Shown here: positions 7,306 to 15,595 of the stretch, in pieces
Layout of the letters: each line of letters opens with the position of its first letter
Position numbering within the stretch: the stretch's first letter is position 1
Assembly (NCBI GenBank): GCA_947467405.1
Contig: CANIIN010000008.1
Span: forward strand, 1 to 16,641
DNA: 16,641 nucleotides
Source: Betaproteobacteria bacterium
GTDB lineage: Bacteria > Pseudomonadota > Gammaproteobacteria > Burkholderiales > SG8-39
Direction: 5' to 3'
The notes under the pieces: model-generated
Told to the model about the DNA's origin: nothing
The model's database searches: none
Seen by the model: only the letters and a program-made list of their open reading frames with translations
Translations under genes and position numbers: made by a program

Positions 7306-8520
7306 ATGAGCGACAAGCGTCTGTTCTGGAGGCTGGTTCTTTCCGCGGCGGCGATCATGTCGGTGACCATGGGTATTCGCCAGTCGCTGGGCCTGTTTGT
7401 TTCGCCGCTGAACACGTCGACCGGTCTTGGCATCGTGACCGTCAGTTTTGCGCTGGCGGTCGGCCAGTTCGCCTGGGGTGCAGCGCAGCCATTGTTCGGT
7501 GCGGTGGCGGACCGTGTCGGGACCGTCAAGGTAATCGCCTTTGGCGCCTGTCTGATGGCGATCGGCCTGGCTGTCACGCCCTTCATGACCAGCGGCCTGG
7601 GGCTGGTGTTCTTTCTGGGTGTCATGTCAGCAGCCGGCGCCGGTGCCGGCAGCTTCTCCATCCTCATGGGCGCCGCGGCGCAGAGACTTCCTGCCGAGCG
7701 CCGGGCTTTTGCCTCGGGGTTCATCAACGCCGGCGGATCCTTCGGGCAATTCCTGTTTGCTCCGCTATCCCAGGCCCTCATCGCCGCATTCGGCTGGATG
7801 GCCGCGCTGTGGACGCTGGCGGTGGCGGCGCTGAGCACCATTGCGCTGGCCTTGCCTTTGCGCGAGAAGAAGGGCGTTGCCGAAGCGCGCGCCGAGCAGC
7901 TCCACGGCCACATGACATTGTCGAGGCAGCTTCGCCTGGCCTTTCGCGACCGCAGTTATCTGTGCCTGCACGCAGGCTTCTTCACTTGCGGATTTCATAT
8001 CGCCTTTCTCGTCACGCATCTGCCCGGAGAGGTCGGTCTGTGCGGCCTGCCCGTTGCGGTTTCTGCGACGTCACTGGCCATCATCGGGCTGTCCAACATC
8101 GCAGGCAGTATCGGCGCCGGCTGGTTGTCGGCACGGCACCGGATGAAAATCCTGCTGTTCTGGATGTATGCCACACGTGCCATGGCCGTGGCCATTTACC
8201 TGGCGGCCCCCAAGACGGAATGGACTTTCTACCTGTTTGCCATCGTACTGGGCATGACCTGGCTTGCGACGGTTCCGCCGACTGCCGGCCTGGTCGGCAA
8301 ACTGTTCGGTGTGCGCTATCTCGCCACGCTGTTCGGCCTGACCTTGTTCACGCATCAGGTCGGGGCATTCTTCGGCGCGTGGCTGGGCGGGATCGCCATT
8401 ACCGAAAGCGGCAATTACACGTGGATGTGGTATGCGGATATTGCGCTGTCCGGTGCCGCTGCGCTGATCAACCTGCCGATTCGAGAGCAGCATCCGCGCC
8501 TGCTTGCAGCCAGCGCTTGA
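7306..8520 (+). CDS. Major facilitator superfamily transporter
   Basis: This 404-residue inner-membrane carrier has about 12 hydrophobic segments. The MFS motif A lies between segments 2 and 3, GAVADRVGT at 65-73. A charged central loop is at about 190-215 (LREKKGVAEARAEQ). The N-terminal half has the MGIRQSLGLFVSPLN stretch seen in bacterial carriers near organic-acid genes. The C-terminal tail is short and cytoplasmic. Nothing visible fixes the substrate; a carboxylate is a guess from the adjacent acyl-CoA synthetase. ATG 7306 follows GAGGAA. The gene lies about 90 bases after dnaB with no terminator between. A 30-codon frame starting at 7217 ends in a TGA that overlaps its ATG. Confidence 0.9.
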   Translation: MSDKRLFWRLVLSAAAIMSVTMGIRQSLGLFVSPLNTSTGLGIVTVSFALAVGQFAWGAAQPLFGAVADRVGTVKVIAFGACLMAIGLAVTPFMTSGLGLVFFLGVMSAAGAGAGSFSILMGAAAQRLPAERRAFASGFINAGGSFGQFLFAPLSQALIAAFGWMAALWTLAVAALSTIALALPLREKKGVAEARAEQLHGHMTLSRQLRLAFRDRSYLCLHAGFFTCGFHIAFLVTHLPGEVGLCGLPVAVSATSLAIIGLSNIAGSIGAGWLSARHRMKILLFWMYATRAMAVAIYLAAPKTEWTFYLFAIVLGMTWLATVPPTAGLVGKLFGVRYLATLFGLTLFTHQVGAFFGAWLGGIAITESGNYTWMWYADIALSGAAALINLPIREQHPRLLAASA

Positions 8521-8635
8521 GGGATTCGCAGGAGCGCTGGCTGCTGGCTGCCGGCAACCGTCGGACTGCCGACGACTGACAGTCATGGACCGAGCGAACG
8601 AAAAGACTCGCCGTGTCTTACACAAGGAGGGGAGC

Positions 8636-10297
8636 ATGTGGAGAAGTGACAAGCCGACATTGCCTGACTATCCGGCGACGATGCCGAATGTCATCGCCGA
8701 CATTGTCCGGCAGTATGGTGATCGCGAGTTTCTGGTGGAATCATCGCGCCGCTTCACATACGCAGACGTCGACCGGATGTCCTCGCATCTGGCACGCGGA
8801 TACGTGGCCGCAGGTATCGGCAAAGGCATGCGGGTCGGCATCGTCATGCCCAATGCATCAGACTGGGTGATCAACTGGTGGGCGCTGTCGCGCATCGGGG
8901 CCCTGACCATTTCACTCAGCACCTTTTTTCAGTCGCGGGAGCTTGCCTGGTCGCTGAAGGAAGCCGACATCGATACCCTGCTGATTGTCGGCGAGTATGC
9001 CCACCACGATTACATCGAGCGTCTGGAACGCGCCATTCAGGACTTGTCCGCGCAGCAGTCGCCGCGGCTGATCCTCAAGAGCCATCCGTATCTGCGTCGC
9101 ATCGTCGTGTGGGGCGATTGCGACCGCCCGTGGGCGACCCAAGGTCCGGATGCGTTGCTGGCCATGGCTGATGCGGAACCGGCGTTCAACGCCGAGTTCC
9201 TCAAGCAGATCGAGGCCAATGTTTCGCCGGCCGACGAGATGATCGGCATCTGCACATCGGGCAGCACGGCTGAGCCGAAGATCGTCATTCACACCCACGC
9301 CAGCGCCATCGGGTTGACCTATACGTTCCGCAAGTACGTTCGCATCGCGATGGATGACCGCAACTATTGCGGCATGCCGTTCTTCTGGATCGGCGGACTC
9401 AACGTCAACCTGATGCCGGTGATGTACGAAGGCGCATGCATGGTGTTTTCCGATACGCCGGCCGTGGACGATGTGCTGAAAGCCATGTCGAGCGAGAAGG
9501 TGACCCGGGTGAGCATGTGGCCGGCGCAACTGGCGCCGGTGGTCGAAAAGGCGCTGGCCAGCAACACCGATCTGTCATCGGTGCGCAGGGGCTTGCTGCC
9601 GCCGGCGGACCAAAGCGGAAATCCCATTCCGCTCAGTCGTCGCGCCACCGCGATTCTCGGCATGACCGAATCGTTTGGCATGCATGGCGGCGGATGGGCG
9701 GACATGGTCCTTCCCGAAGGTAAGGGCGGTTGCTGGGGCTACGAGATCGAGGGAATCGAGCGCAAGATCATCGATCCGGCAACCGGCAAGGAATTGCCGT
9801 TGGGGCAGGTGGGCGAACTGTATATCCGCGGCTTCACCCTGATGCGCGGTTACTACAAGCGCGAGTGGCGAGATGTGTTCCAGCCCGACGCATTCTTTGC
9901 CACGGGTGACCTGTGCCGGATCGATGAGGATGGCTATATCTGGTTCACCGGCCGCGGCACCGAGATGGTCAAGACTGCGGGGGCCAACGTGGCACCTCGC
10001 GAGGTCGAAATGCTGATGATGACTTATCCCGTGGTGCTCGAAGCCATCGTGTTTGGCCTGCCCGACCCGCTGAAGGGCGAGAACCTGGTGGCGGTCGTCA
10101 TTCCTCGTGATGGCGCGGCGATTGATTCCGATCAGTTGTTGATGCGCATGCGGCAGGACATATCGGCCTACAAGGTTCCCAGACAGATCGTCGTCATGAA
10201 TTACGGGGACATTCCGCGCACGGATGCGGGCAAGCCGCGTAAACCGGTGTTGCGCGGCCTGGTCGCCGAGCGCCTGGGAGTCGTTCTGCAGGGCTAG
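8636..10297 (+). CDS. AMP-dependent acyl-CoA synthetase (ligase)
   Basis: This 553-residue adenylate-forming enzyme is predicted to activate a carboxylic acid with ATP and CoA to the acyl-CoA. The core motifs are present: the phosphate-binding TSGSTAEPK (208-215 region, with Ile where Gly is common next), LGMTESFG (341-348), ATGDLCRIDEDGY (422-434), R440 in TGRGTEMVK, and the C-terminal PRTDAGKPRK with the catalytic lysine at about 533. The fold is complete and no key residue is lost. The acid is not evident; the pocket around 245-255 (GMPFFWIGGL) and 341-350 would decide it. ATG 8636 was chosen because AAGGAGG sits five bases upstream; the frame is open back to 8504 over the end of the MFS gene. 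The gap to that gene is 115 bases and has no clear terminator. Confidence 0.92.
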   Translation: MWRSDKPTLPDYPATMPNVIADIVRQYGDREFLVESSRRFTYADVDRMSSHLARGYVAAGIGKGMRVGIVMPNASDWVINWWALSRIGALTISLSTFFQSRELAWSLKEADIDTLLIVGEYAHHDYIERLERAIQDLSAQQSPRLILKSHPYLRRIVVWGDCDRPWATQGPDALLAMADAEPAFNAEFLKQIEANVSPADEMIGICTSGSTAEPKIVIHTHASAIGLTYTFRKYVRIAMDDRNYCGMPFFWIGGLNVNLMPVMYEGACMVFSDTPAVDDVLKAMSSEKVTRVSMWPAQLAPVVEKALASNTDLSSVRRGLLPPADQSGNPIPLSRRATAILGMTESFGMHGGGWADMVLPEGKGGCWGYEIEGIERKIIDPATGKELPLGQVGELYIRGFTLMRGYYKREWRDVFQPDAFFATGDLCRIDEDGYIWFTGRGTEMVKTAGANVAPREVEMLMMTYPVVLEAIVFGLPDPLKGENLVAVVIPRDGAAIDSDQLLMRMRQDISAYKVPRQIVVMNYGDIPRTDAGKPRKPVLRGLVAERLGVVLQG

Positions 10298-10318
10298 AGC
10301 CGGCCTGAATCGCCGGCT
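10298..10318. terminator. Hairpin between convergent ligase and luxR genes, possible terminator
   Basis: A perfect seven-base stem, AGCCGGC with GCCGGCT, encloses CTGAATC directly after the ligase stop and overlaps the stop of the LuxR-type gene. It has no T-run, so its action as an intrinsic terminator is uncertain. The convergent position favours such a role. Confidence 0.4.
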
Positions 10319-11165
10319 AGCGACGCCCGGAGATGAGTCCGAGTGCAATGGCCTTGGTGAAGGCTTGCCTGGTCTTGGTCGAGCCGAGTTTGCGGCGGGC
10401 GACCATCAGGTGGTAGATCGCGGTGCGCTCGGAAATATTGAGGTGTCGCGCAATTTCAGCCGCCGTCAGGCCCGCGCCGGCCAGTCCCAGGCATTCGCGC
10501 TCACGAGGAGAAAGCTGGGCGGAATCCCCCGCTGTCACGCCGACCGACTGACGGACCGGTTGGTCGTGCGGCGTGACGCTGAGGCCGGGCATGGCGATTC
10601 TTGCCGCCGCATCATGCACGTGGCAGGACAGCAACTGGCACACCGGCAGCGCTGCATCGATCTCGCGCTCGACCTTCGAGCCTTCGATGTCGCGAATGAA
10701 GCTGAGGATGCTCCAGTCGCCTTCACGGCCATGCACGACATGGGAACTGCCGGTCAGCAACCCATAGGCGCGCGCCCTGGACGCGAGCGCCGGGTCGCTC
10801 TCACGCACGTCGCGCCACCGGACCGGCGTCGTGCCGGCCAACGCCCTGCGCACGATATCGGTGGTCCTGGCCGTGATGCGGTGTTCGCGCCGGAAGTCGA
10901 TGGCCGTCAACGGCGTATTCGATAGGAACAGATCACCGGAACTGTTCAGGATTCGGGTGCGCAGCGGACTTCTCGCCTGGAAAATGAAGAACCGGAACCC
11001 CAATCCCTCTGTCAGCAGGGAGATGGCGGTCCGCAGGCCGCCCAGCGAAGTGGGGGTCTGCAAAACACGCTGGAACCACAGGCTCGCATCCTGGTTGTTT
11101 TTCACGGCCCTCCCGAGCCATTTGTGCGAAATCATTGCGGCAACACTGGGCTGTCTGACGACCAT
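10317..11165 (-). CDS. LuxR-family regulator with autoinducer-binding domain, solo type
   Basis: This 282-residue transcription factor has an N-terminal autoinducer-binding-type domain (about 30-195) and a C-terminal LuxR helix-turn-helix (about 217-277: LSPRERECLGLAGAGLTAAEIARHLNISERTAIYHL split at 230). Aligned by hand to TraR, the conserved Trp85 is Trp117 and Gly113 is Gly139, and EREID near 167-170 matches TraR REID, so the fold is real. The ligand-holding residues are changed: Trp57 falls on Ile89, Tyr61 on Arg93, Asp70 on Thr102 and Pro71 on Asp103. Binding of acyl-homoserine lactone is therefore doubtful. No luxI-type synthase is in the window. It converges on the ligase and diverges from the ABC transporter, so it is the natural candidate regulator for both. 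ATG 11165 has AGG at short spacing; a second ATG lies at 11135. Confidence 0.88.
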   Translation of the reverse strand: MVVRQPSVAAMISHKWLGRAVKNNQDASLWFQRVLQTPTSLGGLRTAISLLTEGLGFRFFIFQARSPLRTRILNSSGDLFLSNTPLTAIDFRREHRITARTTDIVRRALAGTTPVRWRDVRESDPALASRARAYGLLTGSSHVVHGREGDWSILSFIRDIEGSKVEREIDAALPVCQLLSCHVHDAAARIAMPGLSVTPHDQPVRQSVGVTAGDSAQLSPRERECLGLAGAGLTAAEIARHLNISERTAIYHLMVARRKLGSTKTRQAFTKAIALGLISGRR

Positions 11166-11517
11166 TCGTGCCTGGATCCAGTGTGCTCAAGCGCGACAAT
11201 GGCCTCCGGCGTCCGCCGGATATTTCCCGGCTGAATTCCATTTAATCAGACGCTTCTATCTTACCCAATCCTGATCGTTCGGGGCTGGCGGCGGCACGGA
11301 TTGCAATCAGTATCCTTGTTTGGTTATTCGAACGCCGGGGCTCGATCGGCTAGGCGGGAAACGCCTGGCCAGGGCAAGTTCATTCGGTCAATAACTCGCC
11401 ATCGCATGTCGCCTGCGACACCGCCTGCATGAGGTAAACTTCGCCCTCGCCGACGAGGCGGCTCCATCCAGGGCAGATGCCTCGCCGAACCCATCAAATC
11501 AGAGGAAGCTACCATCC
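11166..11517. promoter_or_regulatory. Divergent control region between luxR-type gene and ABC transporter operon
   Basis: These 352 bases hold no convincing gene. On the minus strand, TTGGGT (11268-11263) and TTAAAT (11245-11240), 17 bases apart, are a fair promoter for the LuxR gene. On the plus strand, TTGCAA (11301-11306) and TTATTC (11324-11329), also 17 apart, are a weak candidate for the transporter. Three dyads are visible: TCCGGCGTCCGCCGGA (11205-11220), CCTGGCCAGG (11364-11373) and TGTCGCCTGCGACA (11407-11420). Any of them could be an operator or an mRNA leader hairpin. The binding-protein ribosome site GAGGAAG is at 11502-11508. Confidence 0.5.
11205..11220. promoter_or_regulatory. 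Perfect 16-base palindrome, candidate operator
   Basis: TCCGGCG and CGCCGGA are exact inverted repeats around TC. The site lies about 13-28 bases downstream of the predicted start point of the LuxR gene, where a bound protein would block transcription. It does not match the classical lux box spacing. A stem in the mRNA leader is the alternative. Confidence 0.4.
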
Positions 11518-12717
11518 ATGAACACCAGCAACGGACGTCGTCAATTCATCAAGGCAGCCGGTGCGGCGGGATTGCTGAGTGCCGGGGCAGGGCTGCCGAC
11601 GCTGGCACTGGCGCAGACGGCCAAGCTGAAAGTCGGCCTGATGCTGCCCTTTACCGGGACGTATGCATCGCTGGGCGTGGCCATCGCCAACGGCTTCAAA
11701 CTGGTGGTGCAGGAGCAGGGCGGCAAGTTGGCTGGACGGGAGCTCGAATACATCACCATGGATGATGAGTCGGAGCCATCAAAAGGCGCCGATCGTGCCA
11801 ATCAGCTGGTGAACCGGGACAAGGTGGATCTCATCGTTGGCACGGTGCATTCGGGCGTGCAGATGGGCATCGTCAAGATTGCCCGCGAGAGCGGTGTGCT
11901 GAACATCATTCCGAATGCCGGCGTGGAGGCGGCGACGACGCAACTTTGCGCGCCGAACATCTTCCGCACTTCCTTTGCCAACGGCCAGCCCGCCTTCCCG
12001 ATGGGCAAGCATGTCGCCGACAAGGGACACAAGAACGTGGTGACGGTGGCCTGGAAATACGGCGCCGGAGAAGAGTCGGTGGCCGGCTTCAAGGATTCCT
12101 ACCTCAAGGCTGGCGGCAAGGTCTCCAAGGAACTGTGGGTGCCGTTCCCGAACGTGGAATTCCAGTCCATCCTGACCGAGATCGCCTCCCTCAAGCCCGA
12201 TGCGGTATTCGTGTTCTTTGCCGGCGCCGGTGCGGCAAAATTCCTCAAGGACTATCAGGCAGCCGGGCTGAAGGGCAAGATTCCCCTCTATGGAACAGGC
12301 TTTCTGACCGACGGCATCCTGGAATCGGTCGGCAATGCCGCCGAGGGTATCGAGACCACGCTGCACTACGGTGACGGCCTGAATGCGCCGCGCAACAAGG
12401 CCTTCCAACTGGCCTACGCCAAGACCTTCAAGCTGCAACCGGACGTCTACGCCGTGCAGGGTTACGACGCCGGCCTGCTGCTGCTGGCCGGCCTGAAGGC
12501 CGTCAATGGCGACATGAACCGCAAGAAAGAGATGTACGCGGCGATGGAGCGGGCCGAGATCGACAGCCCGCGCGGAAAATGGAAAATGTCGAAGGGCCAC
12601 AATCCGGTTCAGGACATGTTCCTGCGCAAGGTGGTGGGAACGGAAAATCGCGTGACCGGCACGGTCATCAAGGCGCTGGACTACCCGCCGGCCGCGGCGT
12701 GCAAGATGCCGGTCTGA
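11518..12717 (+). CDS. ABC transporter substrate-binding protein, Liv/HAAT family
   Basis: This 399-residue periplasmic binding protein of the type I fold (Peripla_BP_6) is related to leucine- and amide-binding proteins. The N-terminus carries a Tat-like motif, GRRQFIK (6-12), then a hydrophobic stretch and a likely cleavage after ALA at residue 32, so export may be as a folded protein. The mature part begins KLKVGLMLPFTGTYASLG, the family's first strand and ligand loop, and continues with VDLIVGTVHSGV and DAVFVFFAGAGAAKFLK. Genes for two permeases and two ATPases follow on the same strand, making this the receptor of that importer. The ligand is not evident from the sequence; aromatic or aliphatic acids are as likely as amino acids given the CoA ligase nearby. 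ATG 11518 has GAGGAAG nine bases upstream. Confidence 0.93.
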   Translation: MNTSNGRRQFIKAAGAAGLLSAGAGLPTLALAQTAKLKVGLMLPFTGTYASLGVAIANGFKLVVQEQGGKLAGRELEYITMDDESEPSKGADRANQLVNRDKVDLIVGTVHSGVQMGIVKIARESGVLNIIPNAGVEAATTQLCAPNIFRTSFANGQPAFPMGKHVADKGHKNVVTVAWKYGAGEESVAGFKDSYLKAGGKVSKELWVPFPNVEFQSILTEIASLKPDAVFVFFAGAGAAKFLKDYQAAGLKGKIPLYGTGFLTDGILESVGNAAEGIETTLHYGDGLNAPRNKAFQLAYAKTFKLQPDVYAVQGYDAGLLLLAGLKAVNGDMNRKKEMYAAMERAEIDSPRGKWKMSKGHNPVQDMFLRKVVGTENRVTGTVIKALDYPPAAACKMPV

Positions 12718-12779
12718 TCGCCATCCGAGATTTGCCGCAGTCCGGCCGCTCGACCTGAGGTGACTTCCGCCTGATTGCC

Positions 12780-12802
12780 CCGCCACTGAACGTCAGTGGC
12801 GG
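12780..12802 (+). promoter_or_regulatory. Intercistronic hairpin between binding protein and permease
   Basis: A perfect ten-base stem, CCGCCACTGA with TCAGTGGCGG, has a three-base loop (ACG) and no T-run. It lies 62 bases after the binding-protein stop and just before the permease start. Such hairpins often protect the upstream message, so that binding protein outnumbers permease. Partial termination is the alternative. Confidence 0.6.
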
Positions 12803-12828
12803 CACGGCAAGGGCGACTGGGCAGCCAA

Positions 12829-13728
12829 GTGGACATTCCTTCCTTTTTCATCCAGATACTGAACAGCATCCAGTACGGACTGCTGCTGTTTCTCTGCGCC
12901 AGCGGACTCACCCTGGTGTTCGGCATCATGGGCGTCATCAATCTCGCCCATGGCAGCCTGTACATGATCGGGGCGTACCTCGCGTTCTCGCTGTCCGAAC
13001 ACCTGGGCAGTCTGTGGTTGGCCCTGCCGGTCGGCGTGGTGCTTGCGGTGGTCTTCGGCGCGGTGCTGGAGTGGCTGTTGATCGAGCGCCTCTACAAGCG
13101 CGAACACCTGCACCAGGTCTTGCTGACCTATGGGCTGATTCTGGTCTTCGAGGAATTGCGCAGCGTGATCTGGGGGGATGACGTGCACGGCGTGTCCATG
13201 CCGCCGCTGCTGGCCGCCTCCATAGCGCTGACCGACACGCTGAGTTATCCGGTCTACCGCCTGTGGATGTCCGGCGTGTGCCTGGTGCTGGCGCTGCTGA
13301 TGGCCTGGGTGCTGCTGCGGACGAGGCTGGGCATGATCATTCGTGCCGGCAGCGTGAACAGTGAAATGGTGCAGTCGCTGGGCATCAACATCGGCGTCAT
13401 CCATCGCATCGTCTTTGCGGCGGGCGTCGGATTGGCGGCCTTCGCCGGCATGCTCGCCGCGCCGGTGTCATCGGTGTTTCCGGGCATGGGCAACCAGGTC
13501 CTGATCATCTGCTTCGTCGTCGTCGTCATCGGCGGCATCGGCTCCTTGAAAGGCGCGCTGGTCGGTGCGATCCTGATCGGCGTGGTGGATACCTTCGGCA
13601 AGGTGCTGACGCTTGAAATCGCCGGCGTGAAGATTCTTCCGGAACTGGCGGGGATGAGCATCTACCTGTTGATGGCAGTGATCCTGATCTGGCGGCCTGA
13701 AGGCATTTTCGGCAAGGTGCGCAGTTGA
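12829..13728 (+). CDS. ABC transporter permease, LivH family
   Basis: This 299-residue inner-membrane permease of the branched-chain-amino-acid class has about eight or nine hydrophobic segments. The N-terminal half has GLTLVFGIMGVINLAHGSLYMIGAY (residues about 25-49), the strongest LivH signature. The ATPase-contact loop lies in the C-terminal half, with TRLGMIIRAGSVNSEMVQSLGIN (about 164-186), followed by VVVIGGIGSLKGALVGAILIG. The C-terminus ends RPEGIFGK. I chose GTG 12829 because it gives the usual short N-terminus DIPSFFIQILNSIQYG; a GTG at 12796 in the same frame lies within the hairpin. The TGA overlaps the TTG start of the next permease, so translation is coupled. Confidence 0.93.
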   Translation: MDIPSFFIQILNSIQYGLLLFLCASGLTLVFGIMGVINLAHGSLYMIGAYLAFSLSEHLGSLWLALPVGVVLAVVFGAVLEWLLIERLYKREHLHQVLLTYGLILVFEELRSVIWGDDVHGVSMPPLLAASIALTDTLSYPVYRLWMSGVCLVLALLMAWVLLRTRLGMIIRAGSVNSEMVQSLGINIGVIHRIVFAAGVGLAAFAGMLAAPVSSVFPGMGNQVLIICFVVVVIGGIGSLKGALVGAILIGVVDTFGKVLTLEIAGVKILPELAGMSIYLLMAVILIWRPEGIFGKVRS

Positions 13729-14789
13729 ACGCGCAGTTGAGTGGAATGGAGCGCCCGGGCAGAAGCGGTCTCGCCCCAGCAGCCTCTGCTGCGCTGCTGG
13801 TGATCCTGGTCGTCGCCATGGCGGTGCTGCCACTGACGCCGCTCGGTGCCGACAAATTCACCATCCAGTTGCTGACGCGCATCATGATCATGGCCATCCT
13901 TGCCATGAGCCTGGATCTGGCCATGGGGGTCTGTGGTCTGGTCAGTTTCGGTCACGCGGCGTTCTTCGGGTTGGCGGGCTACGTGCTTGCATTGGTGGCG
14001 CCGCAAGGCGAGGCGGCCGGTTTCTGGACGTCGATCGCCATGGCCATGGCGGCGACGGCTGTGCTTGCGCTGGTGATGGGTGCGCTGGTGCTGCGGACCA
14101 CCGGCGTGTACTTCATCATGGTGACGCTGGCGCTGGCACAGATGCTGTATTTCCTGTTTCACGACACCAAGCTGGCCGGCGGGTCGGACGGCATCTACAT
14201 TTATGTGCGGCCCGACGCCACGCTGTTCGGCTTCCGACCCTTCGATCTCGACAATGTTCAGCACCTGTATTACGTGGTGCTGGTGGCCTTGTCGCTGAGC
14301 TATCTCCTGCTGCGGCGGGTGCTGAGCTCGCTGTTCGGCAAGGTCATGAGCGGCATCCGCATCAACGAGTCGCGCATGCAGTCGCTGGGTTACGCGACGT
14401 TTCGGTACAAACTGGTCTGCTTCATGCTGTCGGGCACGTTTGCCGGTCTGGCCGGCTATTTCGCCGCCGTGCAGTTCGGCGTGGTGAACCCGGACATGCT
14501 GGGCTGGCACCTGTCGGGCAGCGCCATGATGATGGTGATCCTTGGCGGCATGGGCACCTTGTGGGGTGCCGTGATCGGCGCGGCCGCCATGATCCTGGCC
14601 GAGATGGGATTCCAGGCCCTGCCGGCGGTGACTATCAATGGCAGCGAGTTCAACCTCGGCAAGCATTGGCAGCTGTGGATGGGCAGTTTCATCGTGCTGG
14701 TCGCACTGTATCTGCCGCAGGGGCTGGGCGGTGCGCTGTCGGCATTGTGGCGCGCCCTGTTCGCCAGGAAGGCAGCGCCGCGCCCATGA
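13725..14789 (+). CDS. ABC transporter permease, LivM family
   Basis: This 354-residue second permease of the importer pairs with the LivH-type protein. The family signature LAMSLDLAMGVCGLVSFGHAAFFGLAGY is at about 59-86. FGKVMSGIRINESRMQSLGY (about 205-224) is the loop that contacts the ATPase, and MMMVILGGMGTLWGAVIGA is near 266-284. The TTG start at 13725 overlaps the previous stop (TTGA) and has AAGG seven bases upstream. A ten-base repeat, GCGCAGTTGA, occurs twice here, giving a second in-frame TTG at 13737, and an ATG lies at 13746; the true start is one of these three. The stop overlaps the next ATG (ATGA). Confidence 0.92.
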   Translation: MNAQLSGMERPGRSGLAPAASAALLVILVVAMAVLPLTPLGADKFTIQLLTRIMIMAILAMSLDLAMGVCGLVSFGHAAFFGLAGYVLALVAPQGEAAGFWTSIAMAMAATAVLALVMGALVLRTTGVYFIMVTLALAQMLYFLFHDTKLAGGSDGIYIYVRPDATLFGFRPFDLDNVQHLYYVVLVALSLSYLLLRRVLSSLFGKVMSGIRINESRMQSLGYATFRYKLVCFMLSGTFAGLAGYFAAVQFGVVNPDMLGWHLSGSAMMMVILGGMGTLWGAVIGAAAMILAEMGFQALPAVTINGSEFNLGKHWQLWMGSFIVLVALYLPQGLGGALSALWRALFARKAAPRP

Positions 14790-15544
14790 GTGACATCGTG
14801 CTGCGTACCGATACGTTGACGCGGTGTTTCGGCGGGCTGACGGCGGTTCGCGACGTCTCGCTGGCGTGTCGCTTCGGCGAGATACATGCCGTCATCGGAC
14901 CCAACGGTGCCGGCAAGTCGACGCTGGTGAATCTGCTGTCCGGCGACCTGCCGCCCAGCGCCGGCAGGATTTTTTTCGGGGAACGTGACATCACCGGCCT
15001 CGCTTCGCACCAGGTCGCCAGAATGGGCGTCGGGCGCAGTTATCAGAAGACCAACATCTTTCTGCCGCTCAGCACGTTCGAGAATTGCCGGCTGGCAGCA
15101 CAGACGCGCCTGGGGCACTCCATGCGCTTCTTCAGGCACGCGCTGTCGTTTGCCGAGATCAATGCAGCCGCGGACGAGGCGATGGTGGCGGCAGGCCTGG
15201 TGGGACGGGCCGATGTGATCGCCGCGACGCTGTCGCACGGCGAACAACGGCAGCTCGAGATCGCCATGGCGCTGGCGACGCGACCGCGCCTGCTGCTGCT
15301 GGATGAGCCGCTGGCGGGCATGGGGGGCGACGAGTCCGCCAGGATCGTCGAACTGCTGGGGGGCCTGGCCAGGGATCACGCCATCCTGCTGATCGAACAC
15401 GACATGGATGCGGTCTTCGCCGTAGCCGATGTACTGACCGTCATGGTCAATGGCGCGGTGCTGGAGTCGGGTTCTCCCGAGTCGATACGCAGCAGTCATG
15501 CCGTGCAGGAAGCGTACCTGGGATCGGATGGCGTGCATGGCTGA
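14786..15544 (+). CDS. ABC transporter ATP-binding protein, LivG family
   Basis: This 252-residue ATPase is one of the two that power the importer. Walker A is GPNGAGKS (38-45), with Q-loop Gln87. The signature is LSHGEQRQLEIA (149-160), the Leu/Ser-His-Gly-Glu form usual in LivG. Walker B LLLLDEPLAGM (169-179) and the switch histidine H205 in IEHDMD are intact. After Walker A the region TNIFLPLSTFENCRLA matches LivG proteins. The ATG overlaps the stop of the LivM-type gene. A 48-base gap separates it from the next ATPase. Confidence 0.94.
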   Translation: MSDIVLRTDTLTRCFGGLTAVRDVSLACRFGEIHAVIGPNGAGKSTLVNLLSGDLPPSAGRIFFGERDITGLASHQVARMGVGRSYQKTNIFLPLSTFENCRLAAQTRLGHSMRFFRHALSFAEINAAADEAMVAAGLVGRADVIAATLSHGEQRQLEIAMALATRPRLLLLDEPLAGMGGDESARIVELLGGLARDHAILLIEHDMDAVFAVADVLTVMVNGAVLESGSPESIRSSHAVQEAYLGSDGVHG

Positions 15545-15595
15545 GATCCTGTATCGATCGGGATGCGGCAATGAGACGTCTGGAGGCGTTCGGTG

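Noticed and set aside
6255..7913. Open frame of 552 codons on the minus strand across dnaB and the MFS gene
   Set aside because: It is a shadow of two certain genes in a GC-rich region. The translation has no family motif, is low in hydrophobic order and spans two unrelated coding regions.
8559..8574. Hairpin CGTCGG-ACTG-CCGACG between the MFS gene and the ligase as a terminator
   Set aside because: The stem is only six bases and no T-run follows, so it does not support an operon boundary.
11364..11373. CCTGGCCAGG as a lux box
   Set aside because: It is a ten-base dyad only, and the flanks do not extend the symmetry expected of a 20-base lux box. A chance dyad is likely in DNA this rich in GC.
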